A DNA stretch of 5,033 nucleotides from Thiotrichales bacterium (GTDB lineage Bacteria > Pseudomonadota > Gammaproteobacteria > UWMA-0217), in assembly GCA_024763135.1 (NCBI GenBank), contig JANTGD010000284.1, positions 1 through 5,033 on the forward strand, written 5' to 3'. The notes under the pieces are model-generated. The model saw only the letters and a program-made list of their open reading frames with translations. It was not told where the DNA came from and made no database searches. Below are positions 1-4,506 of the stretch, in pieces. The number at the start of each line of letters is the position of its first letter. Position 1 is the stretch's first letter. A program made the translations under genes and the position numbers.

Positions 1-12
1 TGTTTGCTCCAT
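1..12 (-). CDS. Start of the first IS66-element ORF (TnpA-like), only four codons in window
   Basis: The minus strand has ATG at 12-10 followed by codons for Met-Glu-Gln-Thr before the window edge. It is preceded by a strong Shine-Dalgarno sequence, AGGAGA (minus strand of 18-23), five bases upstream. The position, about 85 bases inside the element's end, fits the first small ORF (OrfA/TnpA) of IS66-family elements. The call depends on the ribosome binding site and the location; the protein itself cannot be judged from four residues. Confidence 0.35.
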
Positions 13-17
13 GGGAT

Positions 18-44
18 TCTCCTGTCTTGCGATGTGACAGGAGA
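18..44 (-). promoter_or_regulatory. Hairpin that would sequester the transposase-ORF ribosome binding site
   Basis: Bases 18-26 (TCTCCTGTC) and 36-44 (GACAGGAGA) are a perfect 9-bp inverted repeat with a 9-base loop. On the minus-strand transcript the 3' arm contains the AGGAGA ribosome binding site of the ORF starting at 12. A transcript covering both arms should hide that site. Such hairpins near IS ends are known (IS10, IS50) to stop transposase synthesis from read-through transcripts. Applying that role here is inference. Confidence 0.45.
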
Positions 45-68
45 TACTCTGCGACAGGTGGTTGCCAA
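41..68 (-). promoter_or_regulatory. Candidate sigma70 promoter inside the IS66 end
   Basis: On the minus strand TTGGCA (68-63) is followed after 16 bases by TATCTC (46-41). The first hexamer is one mismatch from the -35 consensus; the second is a poor -10. Transcription would start near 34-36, inside or just past the 5' arm of the hairpin at 18-44, so its transcript would lack a complete hairpin and leave the ribosome binding site free. The placement is suggestive but the -10 is weak. Confidence 0.25.
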
Positions 69-97
69 ACGATAGGTGCTGATTCCTGGGCGCTTAC

Positions 98-348
98 ACT
101 GAAGGACGGTACGATTCCCAACCGCGGTAGGGTGGCCAGCATGGTCGCCCCTTTCATGGGACTGCCATTGTCAGCATGCAGCACCAGGCCATCCTGGTGG
201 ATACCTTCGGCCAGGCAGGCTTTGCGCACCACTTCGCTGGCGTGCTCGGCTGTCTCCTCTTCGTGCACCTCCGAACCCACGATCTTGCGGCTGAAGATGT
301 CCTCGATCAGGAAAAGGCGATAGAGGGCACCTTGAATGACGCACCGCT
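98..348 (-). pseudogene. IS3-family transposase OrfB fragment (rve integrase core), truncated both ends
   Basis: The minus strand stays open across the whole segment and encodes about 83 residues of an IS3-family OrfB DDE transposase. Diagnostic stretches are IEDIFSRKIVG near the N-terminal side, then a helix containing HASEVVRKACLAEGI, then LVLHADNGSPMKGATM, where the Asp of H-A-D-N-G-S is the second catalytic Asp of the DDE triad, and finally LPRLGIVPSFS. In intact family members this last motif continues into a serine/asparagine-rich segment and the catalytic Glu; here it is cut at 98 by the IS66 end. The first catalytic Asp and everything upstream are also missing, because the sequence is interrupted at 348/349 by the 3' end of a group II intron. 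It cannot encode an active enzyme. The family call is firm; the exact IS subgroup is not. Confidence 0.87.
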
Positions 349-433
349 GTAGAGTAAGAGGCAGGGCGTAGTCGTACTATTTCCCTGCCTCTCCTCTCCG
401 AACCGGACGTGCACCTTACAGCGCATCCGGCTC
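349..433 (-). ncRNA. Group II intron domains V and VI
   Basis: Domain V is the 34-nt element at 433-400 on the minus strand. It starts GAGCCGGA and ends TCCGGTTC; the two ends pair over 8 bp, the AGC catalytic triad is present, and the apical stem is capped by a GUAA (GNRA-type) tetraloop. Domain VI follows: GAGGCAGGG (minus strand of 383-391) pairs perfectly with CCCTGCCTC (minus strand of 358-366). An unpaired A opposite base 355 lies seven nucleotides from the 3' end at 349, where the branch-point adenosine is expected. Both domains look structurally intact although the rest of the intron is gone. Confidence 0.85.
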
Positions 434-438
434 TACAT

Positions 439-952
439 TCAAGCAGAGCTAAGAGCCATGGCAACATCGGGATAGCGTGACGTGAAGGTATTCCGCTCAT
501 CGGTCCTCAGGTTAGGGATTGCCGTTGGGTAGTTACCACCGGAATTGCTTCTTTGGCCGGGCTACCAACCGTGTCAGCACAATGCCGCATTGGCAGCCTC
601 TGTTGCTCTTGCCGAACAGAACCCAGGTTTTCGCCTGTCCTTCTGCCGGTCGTTTGCACCATCGGCGCAGCAACGGCTTGATACGCGATCGGTATTTGCA
701 GCCCAACCAGTGAGCCAATTTCCAGAAGACTACCCGGTCAATGTAACTGAAGACGTTGGCCTTGAAGTCAGCGAACTGGTAAAAATCCGCCCAGCCCTTC
801 AACTTCTTGTTGAGTTTCTCTACCTTGTCGATCTTGCTGTCGCTGTAGTCGGTTGACAGCATTTTCGTCAGGGAGGCGGCGAAATTGCGGGCCTTGTCTG
901 GAGGTGGCGTCTTAAGGGCGCGTAGCGCCGGTTTTTTTATGCGACGCTGAGG
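439..952 (-). pseudogene. ltrA-like: Group II intron reverse transcriptase/maturase, C-terminal remnant (stop and frameshift)
   Basis: The minus strand encodes the maturase (GIIM, domain X) end of a group II intron protein. Recognisable runs are KLNKKLKGWADFYQF, DRVVFWKLAHWLGCKYRSR, LLRRWCKRP and AKTWVLFGKSNRG, then LTRLVARPKKQFRW. At 535-533 a TAA stop interrupts the frame where an Arg codon is expected. The frame continues for LPNGNP, and a +1 shift near 514 brings in the normal C-terminus, TDERNTFTSRYPDVAMALSSA, ending at TGA 441-439, five bases before domain V. The RT palm with the YADD motif is absent. Upstream of the Met at 862 the frame remains open to 952 and reads plausibly as the family (ALKTPPPDKARNF), so that Met is not a true start. 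This is a dead copy. The family is certain; the N-terminal limit is not. Confidence 0.87.
917..938 (+). terminator. Possible rho-independent terminator facing the eCIS operon
   Basis: GGCGC (917-921) and GCGCC (925-929) form a five-pair GC stem with a GTA loop, followed after GG by seven T (932-938). It reads on the plus strand and would stop transcripts coming from the mobile-element side before the injection-system genes. The stem is short and the stretch also overlaps the reverse-strand maturase remnant, so this may be chance. Confidence 0.3.
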
Positions 953-1278
953 TTAACCCATGTATTAGAGTGGATCAAGAAGCGGAAAAACGGGCACATC
1001 GGATACTGTTATCGGTTTGCGCATACCGGAATTAAAAAACGCTAAGGATATCTAGATAATTAATTGATTAATTAATTATACGTTAAGCGACTCTATGTAT
1101 AAAAATTAGACCCAGTTTAATAAATCTAAGATTAGCCTCTGTTACAACGAAGCAACTTCTTAAATGCATCTTATGATTTGAGATAACAGGGCTGTAAGCA
1201 CGCTTAAATGTAATTTCCTTTAACTACTCAGCCACTGAATGTCAATGTTCTTAACAACCTAAATACAGAGTTCCAGCT
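953..1278. other. Gene-free, AT-rich leader region of the eCIS operon
   Basis: I see no convincing gene in these 326 bases. A plus-strand frame is open from 926 to a stop at 1043-1045 and reads LEWIKKRKNGHIGYCYRFAH near its end, but it has no start codon and I do not recognise it; it may be debris of another element. Base composition turns AT-rich from about 1030. A perfect inverted repeat lies at 1056-1079. TATAAA (1098-1103) and TATGAT (1172-1177) resemble -10 boxes, but neither has a good -35 hexamer at 16-18 bp, and I find no clear sigma54 site. The promoter of the downstream operon is expected here, but I cannot place it. Confidence 0.6.
1056..1079. repeat. Perfect 10-bp AT-only inverted repeat, possible operator
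   Basis: ATAATTAATT (1056-1065) and AATTAATTAT (1070-1079) are exact reverse complements separated by GATT. The repeat lies about 200 bases upstream of the first eCIS gene. It may be a binding site for a dimeric regulator or a nucleoid protein such as H-NS, which favours such AT-rich DNA. Low sequence complexity also makes chance symmetry more likely than usual. No function is shown. Confidence 0.45.
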
Positions 1279-1902
1279 ATGCTATTACATGCGCTAACAA
1301 TAATTATTAACGAATTAAACAGCCATTTAGTGGATAATTATGGTACGATAGCACAAGCTAAACTGGGTAATCTGGCGGAAGGATTTTCCACGGGATCAGG
1401 TGGTTCTGGAGCACCAAGGGATGCCATTCTTTTCTCCATGGTCAACATTAAAGAAGAAAAAACTTTAAAGAACCTCCCCAATTACGTGTGTAATGACACA
1501 ACCTTGAAAGCAATTTATGAAAACCCTCCTGTTTTCCTTAATTTTCAAATCCTTCTCACAGCCACTCACACAAACTACACTAATGCCCTGTTGCTGCTGT
1601 CCAGAACAATTCAGTATTTCCAGCACAAAAATACCTTTACCGAAGACAATGTCGCTCCCGGCTCCATAACGACGAATGCCCCGCAAAATCCACTGGATCA
1701 ACTGGAAACATTCAGGCTCATCCTGGATCTGTACTCACCCAATATGGAAGAGGTCAATCATCTGTGGGGCACTCTCGGAGGAAAACAGTATCCGTTTGTG
1801 TTGTATACGCTACGAATGCTCGACTTGAAGTTCAAAGCAGCTCAAAGTGAAACCCCGCTTATTCAGGCAGTCGGCAGCGATATCCATCATAAAGACCCAT
1901 AA
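1279..1902 (+). CDS. eCIS tube terminator, DUF4255 / Pvc16 N-terminal family
   Basis: A 207-residue protein of the DUF4255 (Pvc16_N) family, the counterpart of Afp16/Pvc16. Known members cap the distal end of the inner tube and sheath of contractile injection particles and set or stabilise their length. Visible family features are the N-terminal helix (residues 1-17, LHALTIIINELNSHL), the segment around 48-69 with SMVNIKEEKTLKNLPNY, the conserved PPVFLNFQILLTAT-type core (83-96) followed by the helix with LLLSRTIQYFQ, and the C-terminal part from about residue 139 (LDQLETFRLILDLYSPNMEEVNHLWGTLGG, given here in pieces: helix, then the W-G-x-L-G-G turn). There is no signal peptide or membrane segment, as expected for a cytoplasmically assembled particle. 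An in-frame stop at 1252-1254 rules out a longer N-terminus. The ribosome binding site is weak (AGAG at 1267-1270). It is the first gene of the plus-strand cluster and stands 53 bp ahead of the sheath gene. Confidence 0.88.
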   Translation: MLLHALTIIINELNSHLVDNYGTIAQAKLGNLAEGFSTGSGGSGAPRDAILFSMVNIKEEKTLKNLPNYVCNDTTLKAIYENPPVFLNFQILLTATHTNYTNALLLLSRTIQYFQHKNTFTEDNVAPGSITTNAPQNPLDQLETFRLILDLYSPNMEEVNHLWGTLGGKQYPFVLYTLRMLDLKFKAAQSETPLIQAVGSDIHHKDP

Positions 1903-1955
1903 CCCCCATTCCATTGTTCAACATCCCATAGTCAAAACATCAGACGGTAAATACC

Positions 1956-3353
1956 ATGGCAACAGCATATAAGACACCTGGGGTTTATATCGAGGAAACC
2001 CCCAAATTCCCACCTTCCGTAGCACCTGTGGAAACAGCCATACCGGCTTTTATCGGCTATACAGAAAAGGCCGACGAGCAGGTAAGTGGCGACCTGAATC
2101 TGAAACCGAAACGAATCTCATCCATTGTTGAGTATAAGGAATACTTCGGAGGCCCACAGCCCGAGGAAGGCATCACGGTGACTGTCACAGACCTGAAAGC
2201 AGTCGCTGACCTTACCGAATCAGCCCGTTCAAAACACATTATGTATTATGCCCTGCAACTGTTTTTTGCCGCAGGTGGAGGCCCTTGCTACATCGTTTCG
2301 ACTGGTGCCTATAAAGCAGGCGTTGGCGATGCATTGGTCGGTGCCGAGTTGCAAGCAGGGCTTACTCCCTTGGAAGAGGAAGATGAACCCACCCTGATTG
2401 TTTTCCCCGAAGCTCAAAACCTCTCTATTGCAGATTTTAAAACTCTACAAGATGCAGCACTTACACAATGCGCTGAGCTGAAAGACCGTTTTGTAATCAT
2501 GGACGTGCATGGCGATACTGTTTCATTATCTGACTCAAACACCAACCTATTAACCGCAGTCGCTAATTTCCGCAATAACGGCATAGGAACCAATAACCTC
2601 AAATACGGAGCCGCCTACGCCCCCAATCTCGCCACCGTGCTGGATTTCAAGTTTGTTGAAACGGCCACCAATGTCACGATTGACGGCGGCGCGGCGGTTA
2701 CACTGGATACCTTACAGGATTCCAACAACCAGGTTTATGAACTGGTCAAAGCCGCTATCCGAGACATGCCCTGCAAAATGCCGCCTTCGTCAGCGATGGC
2801 AGGGATTTATGCATCCGTGGACAATGATCGCGGCGTCTGGAAAGCACCGGCCAATATCAGTGTCAATGCCGTCACCCATCCCATTATCAAGGTATCCAAT
2901 GAAAATCAGAAAACCCTGAACGTCGACAGCAATGCCGGAAAATCAGTCAATGTCATCCGCACTTTCATGGGTAAAGGGCCTCTGGTGTGGGGAGCGCGCA
3001 CCTTGGCCGGCAATGATAACGAATGGCGCTATATCAATGTGCGCCGCCTGTTCAACTTCGTTGAAGAGTCGGTCAAGAAAGCCACCGAGCAGTTTGTTTT
3101 CGAGGCAAATGACGCCAACACCTGGGTAAAGGTACAGGCCATGATCGAAAACTTCCTGACCACACTATGGCGGCAAGGCGCTTTACAGGGTGTAAAGCCC
3201 GAACATGCCTTCTATGTCTCAGTGGGTCTGAACAAGACCATGACTGCACTCGACATTCTGGAAGGCCGCATGATCGTGGAAATCGGCATGGCGGCAGTAC
3301 GACCCGCCGAATTCATCGTTCTCCAGTTCTCGCACAAAATGGCTGAATCCTGA
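1956..3353 (+). CDS. Contractile tail sheath protein of the eCIS
   Basis: A 465-residue phage-tail-sheath-family protein (Afp2-4/Pvc2-4 and T4 gp18 relatives). It polymerises around the inner tube in an extended state and contracts to drive the tube into a target. Diagnostic parts are TPGVYIEE at residues 7-14, PAFIGYTEKAD at about 30-40, the conserved MPPSSAMAGIYA at 275-286 followed by DRGVWKAPAN at 291-300, VEESVKKATEQFVFEAND at 369-386, and a C-terminal beta-strand region ending RPAEFIVLQFSHKMAES. These last parts belong to the C-terminal domain that interlocks neighbouring subunits and contacts the tube. Its length is close to the longer sheath paralogs of Afp/PVC. The region of about 225-265 (with VTIDGGAAVTLDTLQ) is a variable insertion expected on the particle surface. 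Only one sheath gene lies between terminator and tube here, whereas Afp and PVC have three in a row. The ribosome binding site is poor (GACGGT, seven bases upstream). Confidence 0.95.
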   Translation: MATAYKTPGVYIEETPKFPPSVAPVETAIPAFIGYTEKADEQVSGDLNLKPKRISSIVEYKEYFGGPQPEEGITVTVTDLKAVADLTESARSKHIMYYALQLFFAAGGGPCYIVSTGAYKAGVGDALVGAELQAGLTPLEEEDEPTLIVFPEAQNLSIADFKTLQDAALTQCAELKDRFVIMDVHGDTVSLSDSNTNLLTAVANFRNNGIGTNNLKYGAAYAPNLATVLDFKFVETATNVTIDGGAAVTLDTLQDSNNQVYELVKAAIRDMPCKMPPSSAMAGIYASVDNDRGVWKAPANISVNAVTHPIIKVSNENQKTLNVDSNAGKSVNVIRTFMGKGPLVWGARTLAGNDNEWRYINVRRLFNFVEESVKKATEQFVFEANDANTWVKVQAMIENFLTTLWRQGALQGVKPEHAFYVSVGLNKTMTALDILEGRMIVEIGMAAVRPAEFIVLQFSHKMAES

Positions 3354-3412
3354 CCCAGGATCATGCACACAACAAGAATCCCCGTTTTTAAACTTATCGG
3401 CAGGTAATCATC

Positions 3413-3850
3413 ATGGCTCAAGAATATCCGCTTCCCCGGTTCCATTTTCAGGTGGACTGGGGGGGCGCAAAAATCAGTTTTACCGAAGTAACCGGCCTGG
3501 ACATGCAGGTTGAAGTCATCGAATACCGGCACAGTGACAGCAAGGATTTCAGCAAAATCAAAATGCCGGGTCTGAGAAAAAACAGCAACATCACCATGAA
3601 GCGCGGCAAGTTCGAAAAAGATTTCGACTATAATGCCTGGTTGGACGAAATCGCCAACGAACGCGCCAACGCACGACGCGACGTAGTCATCAGGCTGTTA
3701 AACGAAAAACATGCCCCGGTAGCCGCCTGGTCTGCCAGCCGCTGTTTCCCGGTTAAAGTCACCGCCCCCGACCTGAAATCCGACGCCAACGAAACGGCCA
3801 TAGAAAGCGTCGAGGTCGCCCATGAAGGCCTGAAGCTGATGAAAATCTAG
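3413..3850 (+). CDS. Inner tube protein 1 (T4 gp19-like, Afp1/Pvc1 type)
   Basis: A 145-residue protein of the phage T4 gp19-like tube family. Hexameric rings of this protein stack into the rigid inner tube through which cargo passes, and the sheath is built around it. The sequence has the family layout: RFHFQVDW strand at residues 9-16, the FTEVTGLDM turn (about 23-31), the long charged loop leading to MPGLRKNSNITMKRG (about 48-62), a helix around FDYNAWLDEIANERANARRD, and C-terminal strands with AAWSASRCFPVKV and ESVEVAHEGLKL. The length matches Afp1-like tube proteins. Start choice is supported by AGGT at 3402-3405, seven bases before the ATG, and by the typical short N-terminus. It follows the sheath after 59 bp and precedes a second, diverged tube gene by 12 bp. 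A run of seven G (3459-3465) sits near codon 17. Confidence 0.93.
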   Translation: MAQEYPLPRFHFQVDWGGAKISFTEVTGLDMQVEVIEYRHSDSKDFSKIKMPGLRKNSNITMKRGKFEKDFDYNAWLDEIANERANARRDVVIRLLNEKHAPVAAWSASRCFPVKVTAPDLKSDANETAIESVEVAHEGLKLMKI

Positions 3851-3862
3851 GGCTGAGCATTT

Positions 3863-4312
3863 ATGGATGACTATTATCCTCCTTGGGGTTTCTACTACAA
3901 AGTGGAGTTCAGCATCAGCAAGGACAAAAACGATGTGCGTTTTCAGTCCGTTTCGGGCCTCTCAGTGGAATACGACTACGAAAGCTTCAAGGAAGGCGGC
4001 GAAAACCGATTTGAACACAAGCTGCCTGTCCGCACCAAATACGCGGATATGGTGCTGAAGCGAGGCATGTTGACGGGTTCCAGCATTATCGACTGGTTTC
4101 TGGATGCTTTTCGTGACCGCAAATTCCAACCCACTGACATTAACGTCATTCTGATGAATGAACAGGGAGAGCCTTTGCGTACCTGGAAAGTAGCTCACGC
4201 CATCCCAAAAAAATGGCTAGTCAGCGACCTGAACGCCAATGACAACGCCATCGTTATCGAAACGCTGGAACTCACCTACCGCTATTTCACGGTCCAGACG
4301 GGAGCAGCATGA
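3863..4312 (+). CDS. Inner tube protein 2 (Afp5/Pvc5-like tube initiator)
   Basis: A 149-residue paralog of the preceding protein in the same gp19-like family. Shared features are the strand FYYKVEFSI (residues 10-18), the FQSVSGLSVEYD turn (about 28-39), the VRTKYADMVLKRGM segment, the helix with IIDWFLDAFRD, and the C-terminal strands with PLRTWKVAHAIPKKW and ETLELTYRYF. In Afp/PVC particles the second tube protein forms the first ring or rings at the baseplate end, linking the tube body to the spike hub. Its gene likewise sits just before the small Afp6-like and the LysM-adaptor genes, as here. AGGG at 3849-3852 overlaps the stop codon of the upstream gene and serves as ribosome binding site. 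Its end overlaps the next gene's start region. An A7 run at 4207-4213 is in a frame that could slip but leads only to a quick stop. Confidence 0.92.
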   Translation: MDDYYPPWGFYYKVEFSISKDKNDVRFQSVSGLSVEYDYESFKEGGENRFEHKLPVRTKYADMVLKRGMLTGSSIIDWFLDAFRDRKFQPTDINVILMNEQGEPLRTWKVAHAIPKKWLVSDLNANDNAIVIETLELTYRYFTVQTGAA

Positions 4313-4506
4313 TGCCTATCGAGATCAGGGAACTGCATATCCGGGTAGCCGTCAATACGCTTCCCAAAGAACAATCTGCGGGCGGTGCACCAGACTCTCT
4401 TCCCACCCAACCCAAACCTGCCAGGCAAACAAACAACACGGATGCCATTGTCGCTGAATGCGTTGAACAGGTACTGGAAATACTGCGAAACAAGGCTGAA
4501 CGTTGA
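4312..4506 (+). CDS. Small eCIS protein, DUF5908 family (Afp6-like)
   Basis: A 64-residue protein beginning MPIEIRELHIRVAV, the signature opening of the DUF5908 family found between the second tube gene and the LysM-adaptor gene in many eCIS loci (Afp6/Pvc6 position). I know of no established function. It has a predicted N-terminal beta strand, a low-complexity Pro/Gln/Asn linker (residues about 18-42), and a C-terminal amphipathic helix (AIVAECVEQVLEILRNKAER). Two adjacent ATG codons compete, at 4309 and 4312. The second is preferred because GGGAG (4300-4304) then lies seven bases upstream rather than four, and because the family starts Met-Pro-Ile-Glu-Ile. The gene overlaps or abuts the stop of tube protein 2 and overlaps the next start by one base (TGATG), which suggests translational coupling. 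Confidence 0.85.
   Translation: MPIEIRELHIRVAVNTLPKEQSAGGAPDSLPTQPKPARQTNNTDAIVAECVEQVLEILRNKAER

Larger units (their letters stand above)
1..97 (-). mobile_element. Terminal end of an IS66-family insertion sequence (partial)
   Basis: Read on the minus strand, the segment starting at 97 begins GTAAGCGCCCAGGAATC, which matches the GTAA...-type termini of IS66-family elements as I know them. The coding homology of the neighbouring IS3 transposase stops exactly here: its reading frame runs through Pro-Ser-Phe-Ser and then turns into unrelated sequence at 97/98. That sharp break is the main evidence for an insertion boundary. IS66 elements usually duplicate 8 bp, so bases 98-105 would be the expected duplicated target, but the other end lies outside the window and this cannot be confirmed. 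A possible promoter, a hairpin and the start of a first reading frame follow within the end. The family assignment rests on the terminal sequence alone. Confidence 0.6.
349..952 (-). mobile_element. Group II intron, 3' half (5' truncated)
   Basis: This is the remnant of a bacterial retroelement inserted into the IS3 transposase gene. From its 3' end it shows the terminal ...CTCTAC ending at 349 (the A-Y ending of group II introns), domain VI, domain V, and then the C-terminal half of the intron-encoded reverse transcriptase/maturase. Domains I-III, the RT catalytic core and the 5' splice site are absent, so it can neither splice nor retrohome by itself. The left junction at 348/349 is well defined, since the transposase reading frame resumes directly after it. 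The right edge is not: the maturase frame is open to 952, but recognisable homology becomes thin beyond about 905. Confidence 0.85.

Noticed and set aside
171..500. 109-codon minus-strand ORF across the intron 3' end
   Set aside because: It runs through domain V/VI RNA and out of the IS3 transposase frame; only part of it coincides with the shifted maturase C-terminus. It is not a separate gene.
545..856. 103-codon plus-strand ORF
   Set aside because: It is the antisense shadow of the maturase remnant, which has clear family motifs on the minus strand.
926..1045. 39-residue plus-strand open frame ending KKR
   Set aside because: It has no start codon or ribosome binding site and no recognisable family, so I do not annotate it as a gene; it is kept only as a finding.
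1098..1177. -10-like hexamers TATAAA and TATGAT in the leader
   Set aside because: Neither has an acceptable -35 hexamer at 16-18 bp, and such hexamers are common by chance in AT-rich DNA.
2653..3129. Plus-strand ORFs within the sheath gene in another frame
   Set aside because: The sheath frame is continuous and carries all family motifs; these are out-of-frame shadows with arginine/proline-rich, unstructured translations.
3212..3532. 106-codon minus-strand ORF spanning the sheath end, the gap and the tube start
   Set aside because: It is antisense to two well supported genes and has no recognisable motif or ribosome binding site.
4207..4213. A7 slippery heptamer in tube protein 2 (possible programmed -1 frameshift)
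   Set aside because: The -1 frame meets TGA at 4240-4242 after about ten codons, I see no clear downstream structure, and a tail-chaperone-type frameshift is not expected in tube genes.
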